From positions 1-36,915 of the forward strand of contig JANWKP010000388.1 of the NCBI GenBank assembly GCA_025451315.1: a stretch of DNA of 36,915 nt, given 5' to 3'. The stretch's first letter is position 1, and each line of letters starts with the position of its first letter. The stretch comes from Nitrososphaerales archaeon. GTDB lineage: Archaea; Thermoproteota; Nitrososphaeria; Nitrososphaerales; Nitrososphaeraceae. Shown in pieces: positions 8,185-16,299 of the stretch. Below the pieces are notes generated by a model. It saw nothing but the letters and a program-made list of their open reading frames with translations. It was not told the origin of the DNA and searched no databases. The translations under genes and the position numbers were made by a program.

Positions 8185-10089
8185 TTATGATAAATCTTTT
8201 ACTAAGAACTCAGCAGAGGCCTTGAGACCTTTTAATGAATTACTATATTTGGTAAAGCCATGTCCTTCATCTTCAAAAACCATATATTCAACGCTAATAC
8301 CATTTTCTTTTAATTTTTCAACAATCTGATCAGACTCTTCCTTTGCTACTCGTGGATCATTAGCTCCTTGTATTACTAGCAGCTTAACGTTTGAATTGAC
8401 ATTGCTAATATACGTAATTGGAGACCTTTCTTTAAGGAAATCTACTTCAGTTTCAGTATTACCTACTAATTCTGCCATAAAACGTTTCCAATGTTCTGGA
8501 ACAGATTTTGCAAATGTTATAAGGTTACTGGGACCTACTATATCTACAGCTACCTTCCAATTGTATTGAGGTAATCTAGTTATACAATTTAATGTAGCAA
8601 ATCCACCGAAACTAGCACCAAATACTCCAATTCTATTAGGGTCGATCCAATCTTGAGCTAATAGCCATTTTATCGCATATTCTAAATCTTTCAATTCATT
8701 TCCACCCCAATCATGGTAAATTTTTTTCTCAAAACTTTTGCCATACCCGGTACTTCCTCTAAAATTTGGCGCTATAACAACAAGACCGTTATGGGAAAGA
8801 TATTGATAAAGTCCAGAGTAATCATAATAAGGTCTTTCTTGAGAAGTAGGACCACCATGAATGGATAATATGGCTCCAAATTTTGAACTGTGAGTATTAT
8901 TTGTCCTTTTATTTTCCTTATTATTTTGTGGGATGTACAAAAATGCAGAAATCTCGAGTTCGTCGAAACTCTTATATTTTATTAATTTCGGTTCTGTCAA
9001 TACATCAGCAGAAATATTACCTAACATAGAATGTGTAATTGCATTAGATTTAGCTTTTTCATAATTATCAATATCCATCACATAAATATTTGTTGGTGAA
9101 GTTGGAGTATCTATCATTAGGCCGATTTTCTTTCCATCATTTGATAGTTTTAGATCTTCTATAACCCCTTTCCTTGATAAATTAGTAACTTCTCTAACTT
9201 CTCCATTCTGTATGTTTTTGATAAATAAATTACTATATCCATCTAAATTTTCTGTCCACAATAAATTTTTCCCATCAGGACTAAGATCAACTAATTCTAT
9301 ATCTCGCTGAGGTGTATGTATCCATTCAAACTTTGATTTATCTATATCATAAAATGCTAAACCAGCAAATTCTCTTTTTAAGTCTGATATAATGTAAAAA
9401 CCTTTTCCATCAGGAAGCCATGGCCCAGTAATAAATCTGCTTTTATCTACATTATCTAATCCAATTTTTTCCATTTTCCTGCTTTCTACATCTAGAATCC
9501 AAATAGTATAATCAGTAAGAGTAACAAGTTGAATACAATTTAATCTTCTATTATCTGGAGACCAGTAACCAGGAGTATACCAGCCTTCTCTTTCAGTAAT
9601 ACAGAATTTGTCTTCAGATGTACTTTCCATATTTCTTACATATATCAACATATCAGAAAGATTAGATTCGTTTGATCCATAAACGATATATTTGCCATTG
9701 GGACTGAAACATTCAGAACCCCATTCATTTCTCACATTAGAATTATTAGTTACAGATTGAGGCCAAGAATTAAAAATGTCATCTATGCTATATATTTGAA
9801 AGTTCTCTGTTCCATAATGATCTGCAAAAAAGATAGCACCATTATCAACAGGAGAAGAAAACACATTCCTTATTGAATAATCAATAAAATTAGTTAATTG
9901 ATATGATGCATAAGGTTCGTCTTCAGAGCTTAGGTATGACCGCTGTCGCCACAAATTAAATTGCCCATTTATATCTGCAATATACAAAATCCAAGATGGA
10001 TCTTTATGAAAGAAATCAAAGTTACTGTATCTCCTAATTGAAGCAAATCGTTCAAAAGGATAATTATGATTTGATATTTTAAATTTCAT
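8185..10089 (-). CDS. S9 family prolyl oligopeptidase / acylaminoacyl-peptidase-like serine peptidase
   Basis: The 634-aa protein has the two-part design of family S9. An N-terminal beta-propeller (about 20-370) contains repeated blocks of the type SPNGKYIVYGS, SPDGKNLLW and SNDGKKIGLM. The C-terminal alpha/beta-hydrolase domain has the nucleophile motif GASFGG (Ser about 493), the acid in QGANDPR (Asp about 578) and the catalytic His in DEGHGF (about 610). The oxyanion region ILSIHGGPTSQ is present. It lacks a signal peptide, so it likely trims peptides in the cytoplasm. Length is usual for acylaminoacyl-peptidase-like members. It is monocistronic as far as the sequence shows. Confidence 0.92.
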   Translation of the reverse strand: MKFKISNHNYPFERFASIRRYSNFDFFHKDPSWILYIADINGQFNLWRQRSYLSSEDEPYASYQLTNFIDYSIRNVFSSPVDNGAIFFADHYGTENFQIYSIDDIFNSWPQSVTNNSNVRNEWGSECFSPNGKYIVYGSNESNLSDMLIYVRNMESTSEDKFCITEREGWYTPGYWSPDNRRLNCIQLVTLTDYTIWILDVESRKMEKIGLDNVDKSRFITGPWLPDGKGFYIISDLKREFAGLAFYDIDKSKFEWIHTPQRDIELVDLSPDGKNLLWTENLDGYSNLFIKNIQNGEVREVTNLSRKGVIEDLKLSNDGKKIGLMIDTPTSPTNIYVMDIDNYEKAKSNAITHSMLGNISADVLTEPKLIKYKSFDELEISAFLYIPQNNKENKRTNNTHSSKFGAILSIHGGPTSQERPYYDYSGLYQYLSHNGLVVIAPNFRGSTGYGKSFEKKIYHDWGGNELKDLEYAIKWLLAQDWIDPNRIGVFGASFGGFATLNCITRLPQYNWKVAVDIVGPSNLITFAKSVPEHWKRFMAELVGNTETEVDFLKERSPITYISNVNSNVKLLVIQGANDPRVAKEESDQIVEKLKENGISVEYMVFEDEGHGFTKYSNSLKGLKASAEFLVKDLS

Positions 10090-10342
10090 AATTCACTTTA
10101 CCATATAACATATATAAGTAAAAAATTTTATAAAATATTTTAAAAGTATTTTTCTACTAGTTTTATAATTCTTTTTTGTTAATGAAATTTTAAGCTTTGA
10201 AAAATTCTTTCGGTTTCTATCGTTTAACATATTTAGTTTTACTAGTGGTTTACCTCTTTATAAAAAAAAATTAAGTATAGAAGAAATATTAAAACGAAAG
10301 CATTCAGGAAATCAAAAGCAAAAAAATTTCATGATTCTGATC

Positions 10343-10600
10343 TTATACTCCTTGACTTTGCTTAATGGCTTCTTCTCCGAGATGGCGAAGGAAGAATATG
10401 TTGGTAACATAAAGACCAGAAGAAGTATTACGCTCATATACAAAGAACCAAAAAAATTTTGTATTTTGCCTTTCTTTTAATATTCTTCTAATGGCAATAT
10501 CTTTCATATAATTATTATGATCAAGGTTGTTAGATCTAGAAAAAAAGACAATGACCATGAGAAGATCATACACTAATGACTTGATCATTATTGAATCCAT
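10343..10600 (-). CDS. small hypothetical ORF, doubtful
   Basis: An 85-codon ATG frame with one hydrophobic stretch near the N-terminus (SLVYDLLMVIVFF) and a basic middle (IAIRRILKERQNTKFFW). No domain is recognised, and there is no overlapping gene on the other strand. Residue use is somewhat protein-like towards the end (RHLGEEAIKQSQGV). It could be a small gene, part of a decayed one, or chance. Confidence 0.25.
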   Translation of the reverse strand: MDSIMIKSLVYDLLMVIVFFSRSNNLDHNNYMKDIAIRRILKERQNTKFFWFFVYERNTSSGLYVTNIFFLRHLGEEAIKQSQGV

Positions 10601-10677
10601 TTAATGGTTCTATTTGTTATCTTTGCTATAGGTAAATTTTTAGCTAATACCATATATTGTTATGATCTCGGTCAATA

Positions 10678-11160
10678 CTATGGCGGAATAGAAGATGTAC
10701 CACGGATTTCTCCATTAGGATTTTCTAATGTGTGAATATTCATATATAATGAACCGTTAGATCCAGCTAATGCCACATCATATACTGACTTGCCTTTCAT
10801 TGGTCCTTCGAGTTTATCAGCTGTAATTGTACCGGATTCTGATACCTCGTTTCTAGGAGGGTCATATTTGAACATTGTAAATACTATAGGTCCATTTTCG
10901 CCTGGTTTACCAAGATGTATATGTCCTCCTGTGACATCTGTGATGTTCATAGCATTCACTCTATATGTTATAGTGTCTCCTGCTACACTATATGCTGAAA
11001 TCTCGGCCTTGCCTGTTGCATTGGTTTGAACTGGAGGAACTTCTTCACTTCCTGTAAGGTTGAATTCAAATTTTGTTTCTCCTTGTGCGAACACTAAATC
11101 TGTCAAATCATGTGTGACTGTTGTTATCATAAGAGTTGCCAATATCACTGTAACTCCCAC
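10678..11160 (-). CDS. CHRD domain secreted protein, leader possibly broken by a stop
   Basis: The 160-aa product carries one CHRD domain: FNLTGSEEVPPVQTNATGKAEI, GGHIHLGKPGENGPIVF and the ending MNIHTLENPNGEIRG are diagnostic. CHRD proteins are extracytoplasmic; their role in archaea is not known. A GTG at 11160 gives a leader of GVTVILATLMITTV...FAQG with no basic residue. In the same frame an ATG at 11199 starts MTRKLEL, followed by a TAA at 11176-11178 and then the rest of the leader. The upstream codons would supply the missing basic n-region, so the gene may have suffered a nonsense change or use the GTG. The mature domain is intact. Confidence 0.85.
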   Translation of the reverse strand: MGVTVILATLMITTVTHDLTDLVFAQGETKFEFNLTGSEEVPPVQTNATGKAEISAYSVAGDTITYRVNAMNITDVTGGHIHLGKPGENGPIVFTMFKYDPPRNEVSESGTITADKLEGPMKGKSVYDVALAGSNGSLYMNIHTLENPNGEIRGTSSIPP

Positions 11161-11525
11161 TGATATACTAAAAATTTATAGTTCCAATTTTCTAGTCATA
11201 AACTTGTATACTTATAGCAAATATTTAAGAATGTTTATTTTTCGAATTAATGAGACAACTATTTTCATACATCTGAATATGTTCTACTCTATGGATGTGT
11301 GAACTATCACAACTAGAAAACAGTAGAGAATGATGTTTCTGAGGGAACTATATAGATTTTGTTTCTATATGTAATTAAAAAGAATTGGAGCTAAACTCGG
11401 TTTAATAGAAATATGCTTTTCAAGCGAAGTTTGATCAAAAGAAAAAAATTCAATTGTCTTAAAACTGATTACTCCTTCGAAGAGAAACATTTAACAACAA
11501 TATTTCTATATATATAGGGATTATA

Positions 11526-12818
11526 ATGTCAAATAAAGTTGATAGTTTAGATGTCGTAATTATTGGAGGAGGTGTGGCAGGTCTTACCACTGCTGCGCTG
11601 CTTGCCCGTTCTGGAAAGACAGTAACATTATTTGAACAATCATCTAGAGAAATTGGAGGTCGTGCAAGGACTACACATATAGACGGTTTTTACTTTAATC
11701 AAGGACCGCACGCACTATGTATCACTGCGGAAGGTGACTCGGTTTTAAAAGAGATAGGCATCAATTATACGGGAGGCATTTCTGCAGGGAAAACTTATTT
11801 AATACGCAATGGCAAGAAACATGAAGTTTCGGGAGACTATGGTAGTTGGTTATCTCTTGGAAAGAGTGATGAGAGTTTTCAGGGAACAGATGGGAGTCAG
11901 TTCTTTAATTCACCTACCCAAATTGATTTTTCACAATTAGAAGGTGTTACTGTACAAGAATGGTTAGACAAGAATATTCATGACTCAAATCGTGCTGAAA
12001 TAATTAAGACTATTTTGAACCTAAATACTTACGCAAACGATCCAGACATTCAGAGCATAGGATCTGCACTTCACCAAGTCTATATGGGTAGTCGAGTTGG
12101 ATATATGTATTTAGATAACGGCTGGCAGACACTTGTAGACGGACTTTTAACAGTAGCCAAAAACTCAAATGCAAGAATTGTCATGGCAAATAAGGCAACA
12201 AAGATAAAAAGAACAGATTCTTCTGAATGGATAGTTTTGCTGTCTGACAAAACCCAAGTATCTGCAAAGATAGTTGTAATAGCAGCAGGTCCAAAGGAGG
12301 CGTACAATCTTTTCGATGACCAAGAAAGACCAGAGATACTTACAAATGCAGCAAAAGAAGCAAAACCCATACGCATGGTGTGTTTGGATGTTGCACTTAG
12401 CAATCTTCCGGATAAAGATGTAACGTTTGCTTTGGGAGTAGACCGTCCACTGTATTTTTCGGTTCATTCTGCACATGCAAAGCTTGCTCCTGATGGCGGG
12501 GCACTAATTCATGTCTCTAAATATCTTGGTACTTCAATTGAACCAAAACCAAGAGAGGATCAGCCGGAGTTAGAGGAGTTCCTTGAGTTACTACAGCCAG
12601 GATGGAGACAGGTCCTTGTTAAGAAAAGACCTTTGCCCAACATGGTGGTATCTAATGCTATTGTTACTGCTGCAACAGGCGGATTAGCTGGAAGACCTGA
12701 TGTAAAGATTGCAGACAATTTGTACATAGTAGGAGACTGGGTAGGCAAGGAGGGATTATTGTCTAGTGCGTCTTTTGCAAGTGCAAAGCGCGCCGCTCAG
12801 CTAATTTTGAATGAATGA
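11526..12818 (+). CDS. FAD-dependent amine oxidase / phytoene-desaturase-like (CrtI-like) oxidoreductase
   Basis: A 430-aa flavoprotein of the phytoene dehydrogenase/amine oxidase superfamily. The N-terminal Rossmann motif is VVIIGGGVAGLTTAALLARSGKTVTLFEQ (about 9-37, seen in part), followed by IGGRARTTHIDGFYFNQGPH. The C-terminal FAD-binding block IADNLYIVGDWVG with the downstream Ser/Ala-rich helix is present. Members act on carotenoid-like or amine substrates; this sequence does not show which. It lacks a signal peptide and membrane segment. No carotenoid gene adjoins it. Its base composition is slightly richer in G+C than flanking DNA. The gene appears complete. Confidence 0.82.
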   Translation: MSNKVDSLDVVIIGGGVAGLTTAALLARSGKTVTLFEQSSREIGGRARTTHIDGFYFNQGPHALCITAEGDSVLKEIGINYTGGISAGKTYLIRNGKKHEVSGDYGSWLSLGKSDESFQGTDGSQFFNSPTQIDFSQLEGVTVQEWLDKNIHDSNRAEIIKTILNLNTYANDPDIQSIGSALHQVYMGSRVGYMYLDNGWQTLVDGLLTVAKNSNARIVMANKATKIKRTDSSEWIVLLSDKTQVSAKIVVIAAGPKEAYNLFDDQERPEILTNAAKEAKPIRMVCLDVALSNLPDKDVTFALGVDRPLYFSVHSAHAKLAPDGGALIHVSKYLGTSIEPKPREDQPELEEFLELLQPGWRQVLVKKRPLPNMVVSNAIVTAATGGLAGRPDVKIADNLYIVGDWVGKEGLLSSASFASAKRAAQLILNE

Positions 12819-13249
12819 ACTATTTTTATATTGATTAGAATAATTAACAAAACGATAATACTTACTACATAATAGCAAATTTTTTCAAAGTAGACACAAA
12901 TTTGTTGCATTGATAATCTAAGTTAAGAGAAGTTTCGACTCTTCTGATAATGATTACATTAATCATTATGCCACTTTTTTTCTACCTCTCATTATAGGCA
13001 TAACTTCTTTTGTAACTCGTATTATAACACAATAGTTAGTTTCAAAATGTGATTTAAAATCAACTAGTGGTAGCTATTTTCCACGATTCAGCAAAGGACG
13101 CAAGAGATGTTAAAGAAATGGCATAACCCATTGTTAGAAAAGAATTTTCTAAAAAGTGATTATGATTTTATTTCCATTTTGTAGGATTTAGATTATACAT
13201 CTGAAAAGAAACTCTTATCAAGATATCTTTTATTTATAAGTAACAAGTA
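12819..13249. other. intergenic region with a hairpin and a possible coding relic
   Basis: The stretch holds the inverted repeat at 12947-12969. Around 13075-13125 one frame reads AIFHDSAKDARDVKEMA before a stop, which looks protein-like, but no start or homology can be assigned. No intact gene is seen. Confidence 0.4.
12947..12969. other. 9-bp inverted repeat (hairpin) downstream of the FAD oxidoreductase
   Basis: ATAATGATT and AATCATTAT are perfect complements separated by ACATT. It lies 129 bp after the stop codon at 12818. It could form a small RNA hairpin at a transcript end or be a protein-binding site. Confidence 0.45.
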
Positions 13250-13708
13250 ATGGTTGAAATTGGTATAGCTGAATATTTCAGCATGGCAGGGGCTCTTGGA
13301 ATTATAAGTAGTATGTTTGTAGTTCTATATTTTTCAAGAAAACAAATGCAGATCCTATCCAAAGATATAGAAACAAAGATTCTCAATGATATGGATGAAA
13401 GTTTGCGTGGAATTACTCAGATTGGAGTAGAACGCCCAGAACTGATTAAAGTAATAAGCAATATTCCAGCAAACTATTGTTCACCAGAGGTATCATTTGC
13501 TTATTATATTCTATACACATATGCTCATGTATTCCATATGTGGAAAAGAGGAGTAGTAAACGATAACGAATGGAGAGGATGGTTGCGATATATGAAAAGC
13601 GCTTTTGAACAAGGTACTATAGCAGAAACATGGAAAACTATAGATGCAAGAAAATGGTTTGATCCTGACTTTGAGGAATTCATTAATAAAGAATTGGCTA
13701 AAAAATAA
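13250..13708 (+). CDS. membrane-anchored protein of unknown function
   Basis: The 152-aa protein has one N-terminal membrane helix (SMAGALGIISSMFVVLYF, about 11-28) followed by a cytosolic-looking helical domain with conserved-looking aromatic blocks (YCSPEVSFAYYILYTYAHVFHMWKR, NEWRGWLRYMKSAF, DPDFEEFINKEL). I recall similar hypothetical proteins in archaea and bacteria, built as a helix anchor plus helical domain, without a known function. A TATA-like TTTATTTATAA lies at about 13228. It precedes the zinc finger gene by 120 bp. It appears complete; the function is not recognised. Confidence 0.7.
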   Translation: MVEIGIAEYFSMAGALGIISSMFVVLYFSRKQMQILSKDIETKILNDMDESLRGITQIGVERPELIKVISNIPANYCSPEVSFAYYILYTYAHVFHMWKRGVVNDNEWRGWLRYMKSAFEQGTIAETWKTIDARKWFDPDFEEFINKELAKK

Positions 13709-13828
13709 TGAAAAGTAGAGCGATTCAAGATATTGACCTGACAAGGTATATCGCCTTTCTCTTCAGCTCTCGTCGATCCATTCCAATACTCGTGTTGCTT
13801 ATTAGGAACATGTCAATAAAATAATATA

Positions 13829-14095
13829 ATGTCGAATTCAGGATGTAAACATGTTAAATTAATTCAAGAACACGTAAAGCCTAGTGCAGATGGTTGTGAG
13901 GATTGTCTTAAAATTGGTGATTCTTGGGTGCATTTGCGTCTTTGTCTTATTTGTGGCCATGTAGGATGTTGTGACTCGTCAAAGAATAAACATGCAACTA
14001 AACATTTCCATTCAACAGAACACCCGATTATCCAATCTTATGAACCTGCTGAGCATTGGAAGTGGTGTTATGTGGATGAAATATTTCTAAGTTAA
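13829..14095 (+). CDS. stand-alone UBP-type zinc finger protein
   Basis: The 88 aa are almost entirely one UBP-type zinc finger. The order of metal ligands is visible: C-x-H near residue 6, CEDC at about 19-22, CLICGHVGCCDSS with two pairs of Cys, then HATKHFHSTEHPIIQS and a closing HWKWCYVDE block. In eukaryotes this domain binds the free Gly-Gly end of ubiquitin; in prokaryotes its partner is not established. A plausible but untested partner in archaea is a ubiquitin-like modifier tail. It lacks a catalytic domain. The gene is short but complete and its domain call is secure. Confidence 0.85.
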   Translation: MSNSGCKHVKLIQEHVKPSADGCEDCLKIGDSWVHLRLCLICGHVGCCDSSKNKHATKHFHSTEHPIIQSYEPAEHWKWCYVDEIFLS

Positions 14096-14497
14096 ATTGA
14101 AGGTTAATTTGTTCTGAACAAAACTCTACGAATTGCTAACCTCGAATGACACAAATAGCAGTGGTCCTGCCATTTAATGTATATTGATGAATAGAGCAGT
14201 TTTGAAAGTGTCTAACAAAATAAAGAATATGCCAAAAATAAATTAGAAATACCTATTTGGCTATAGATGCTGAAGCTAGTTTGGAAATATTAGTGTTCAT
14301 TCTATACAACAAGCAGCAAATAATGGAACCGAAAAATTGTTTTAGGTATACAATTTTTTACTAAATGATAAGAAAGAATATGAATTGAAATTCTTGGATG
14401 TTAGAAATAGTAAAATATCTTTCATTTCATTTCATTCAATTACACTTTTTTAAAAGGAACCAAAATTTTATTATTATATAAATATTACAGTATTAGT
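14096..14497. other. intergenic region with a palindrome, no intact gene
   Basis: The palindrome TTTGTTCTGAACAAA is at 14108-14122. One frame near 14270-14345 looks weakly coding (HSIQQAANNGTEK) but is closed by stops, so at most it is a relic. A TATA-like ATATAAATA occurs near 14477, just before the cupredoxin gene. Confidence 0.4.
14108..14122. promoter_or_regulatory. 15-bp perfect palindrome
   Basis: TTTGTTC and GAACAAA flank a central T. It lies 13 bp after the zinc finger stop codon, and could be a regulator site or a short transcript-end hairpin. The role is unknown. Confidence 0.35.
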
Positions 14498-14914
14498 ATG
14501 AATCATTCGGTTATCATTCCAGAATTTATACCATATGAAAAAATACGAAGTTTTATTCCAGAGGTTGTTAAAATACAAAAGGGAGATAACGTTAAATGGA
14601 TAAATGTAAGTAAGGATTTTCATGATTTATATTTTTTTGGACTGTCAAGTGAACTTTCAAAAGTTGAAATCATAGAACAACTACAAATAGGTCCAGGAGA
14701 ATCAAAAGAATTGACATTTAATTATGACTATTCACAAATTGACTATATTTGTAAAGAACATACTACTATGAAAGATATGAAAGAACATAACAGCATATCA
14801 ATATTTGTTCAAAAGTATAGTGATATGAGCAATACTGAAAGACTAATATGTCTTAGTAAAAGAGTCAATATTCGACATCAGTATTTGTCAAGTCAATTGG
14901 ATAGAAGAGAATAA
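14498..14914 (+). CDS. leaderless cupredoxin-like protein
   Basis: The 138-aa protein has a cupredoxin core (about 20-105). The first copper-ligand region is GDNVKWINVSKDFHDLYFF, with His in the position of the first type 1 copper ligand. The second is YICKEHTTM, giving C-x2-H-x2-M, the spacing known from amicyanin. All four expected ligands are thus present. Unlike most cupredoxins it has no signal peptide or membrane anchor, so it seems cytosolic. A charged helical tail of about 30 residues follows the core. It ends 19 bp before the nucleotidyl cyclase gene, so the two are probably one transcript. Copper binding is inferred from ligands; its role as sensor or electron carrier is open. Confidence 0.78.
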   Translation: MNHSVIIPEFIPYEKIRSFIPEVVKIQKGDNVKWINVSKDFHDLYFFGLSSELSKVEIIEQLQIGPGESKELTFNYDYSQIDYICKEHTTMKDMKEHNSISIFVQKYSDMSNTERLICLSKRVNIRHQYLSSQLDRRE

Positions 14915-14933
14915 AATTTGGAGATTAAATTAG

Positions 14934-15662
14934 ATGATGTCTAATGAAAAAATAATAGACCATGATGATACTTATGATAAAGAAAAACTTGGTTTATTTT
15001 TTGATCCATATATATTTAATGAACTAAAATCATTTCGTTCCTATGGAATTGAAGTCAATAGACTGATCATTGTATTTTGGGATATTAGTAATTTCTCAGA
15101 CCTTACTAATGAGCTTGCCATAGGGAGAAGAAAGGAAGAACTTTTACTATTTTTAAAAGAATACTATTATGCAGCGTCACAAATTATCAGCAACAATAAT
15201 GGAATTTTGGACAAATTTATAGGTGATGGAATTTTTGCTTACTTTGGTCTTAAAGATATAAAATTTGATGACGTTCCTAATAGAACAATTCTGGCTGCCA
15301 TTGAATTAAGGAAAATATTTGATGATATAAAAAATAGGCATGTTGAACTATGGAATAATTATTTTGGTTTTAAACCATATACTAATATTGATTTAAAATG
15401 CGCGATTCATGTAGGAGATGTTATTTTTGGTTATTGGAATTCCCCTTCAAGAGTACAAATTACAGCAATGGGAAAGAATGTTAACTTTTGTAGTAGACTT
15501 GAGGGTTATGCGAATAAAAACCAAATCATTATTTCAGAGGAAGTTAATAAGTTAGTTATGGATAAATTTGATACTAATAAATTATATATTCCAAAAAGTG
15601 AAAGAATGAAATCATTCAAACACATTGACCATGTATATGAAATAATACGACCTAAATTTTGA
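14934..15662 (+). CDS. class III adenylate/guanylate cyclase domain protein
   Basis: The 242-aa protein is essentially one class III nucleotidyl cyclase catalytic domain. Visible hallmarks are the first metal Asp in FWDISNFSDLT (about 49-59), the Lys and second metal Asp in DKFIGDGIFAYFG, the block AIHVGDVIFGYWNSPSRVQ, and GKNVNFCSRLEG with the catalytic Asn and Arg of NxxxR. The residue before VN that is often Asp or Thr and reads the purine ring is Lys-Asn here, so base preference is uncertain. No membrane helix or sensor domain is fused to it. It follows the cupredoxin gene after 19 bp. It probably makes a cyclic nucleotide; no effector is seen in the window. Confidence 0.85.
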   Translation: MMSNEKIIDHDDTYDKEKLGLFFDPYIFNELKSFRSYGIEVNRLIIVFWDISNFSDLTNELAIGRRKEELLLFLKEYYYAASQIISNNNGILDKFIGDGIFAYFGLKDIKFDDVPNRTILAAIELRKIFDDIKNRHVELWNNYFGFKPYTNIDLKCAIHVGDVIFGYWNSPSRVQITAMGKNVNFCSRLEGYANKNQIIISEEVNKLVMDKFDTNKLYIPKSERMKSFKHIDHVYEIIRPKF

Positions 15663-15701
15663 TATTTTATTGTTTCTTTTAATCAAGTTATCAATTTTAA
15701 T

Positions 15702-16162
15702 AAATGTGTAATGTAAAAGAGTCTCAATTACTATCTCATTCTTTGTCTCATTTGACTTTTGTTAAGATAATCGTTTATGATAAATCTCTGATTCTATTTT
15801 TTATATCTGATTTTCTTAATATAATATCGCTCATTAGAAGAGATGGACATGTAAAATTAAAATGTCATAGCCTAGAGATTATTACTATACTTAAGAATAG
15901 TCAATCATTGATTATGACAATTAACCAATTAACTAATAAAAATAATATATCTTCAATCATTGAATTCGTTGTAGAAAGAACAAATTCATGATAGCATACA
16001 TCTTCAGGAAATTATTTACAAGATATAAAAAGAAGGAAAGATAATTGTATCTGTCATGTACAACTTACTACACTTTCTTAATGGTTATTGGGAATCTGAA
16101 AGGAAGATCTTGTATTTTTTAGTAGCATATTAAATTTTGTGAAAAATTCATAAGATAAAGAA
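15702..16162 (+). pseudogene. decayed sensor-like gene fragment, copy A of a 460-bp dispersed duplication
   Basis: The track ORF 15704-15991 (95 aa) is not an intact gene. Nearly the whole stretch recurs at 33820-34279. Comparing both copies restores a better frame: both share SLSHxLSxLTFVKIIxYxKSLI, copy B then reads NIIPLSLEEIG where copy A is shifted (NIISLIRRDG), and copy A continues with HVKLKCHSLE and ILKNSQSLIMTIN. The pattern loosely recalls the N-terminal sensing part of archaeal histidine kinases (a guess). No start, kinase core or intact end is present in either copy. Confidence 0.6.
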
Positions 16163-16210
16163 ATTGAAAGTAAAATAAAAGAGTTTTATCCAAATCCATA
16201 AGTTATCCGA

Positions 16211-16236
16211 CGGTTTTTGACAGACTTGTTAAACCG
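16211..16236. promoter_or_regulatory. inverted repeat CGGTTT-N14-AAACCG upstream of the esterase gene
   Basis: Six-base perfect arms flank 14 bp, about 33 bp upstream of the TATA box at 16269. The G+C-containing arms stand out in AT-rich DNA and may be a regulator site. This is only a suggestion from position and symmetry. Confidence 0.3.
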
Positions 16237-16268
16237 ACAAAGAGTTTACAGAACCGTATCCATTTCTC

Positions 16269-16278
16269 TTTAAATAAT
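16269..16278 (+). promoter_or_regulatory. TATA box for the esterase gene
   Basis: TTTAAATAAT is centred 27 bp before the ATG at 16300, which predicts a leaderless transcript. Confidence 0.6.
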
Positions 16279-16299
16279 ATTAATCCATTAATATATGGC

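Noticed and set aside
15704-15991. 95-aa ORF listed as possible intact gene
   Set aside because: Comparison with the second copy at 33820-34279 shows that its frame is shifted in the middle; it is treated as a pseudogene.
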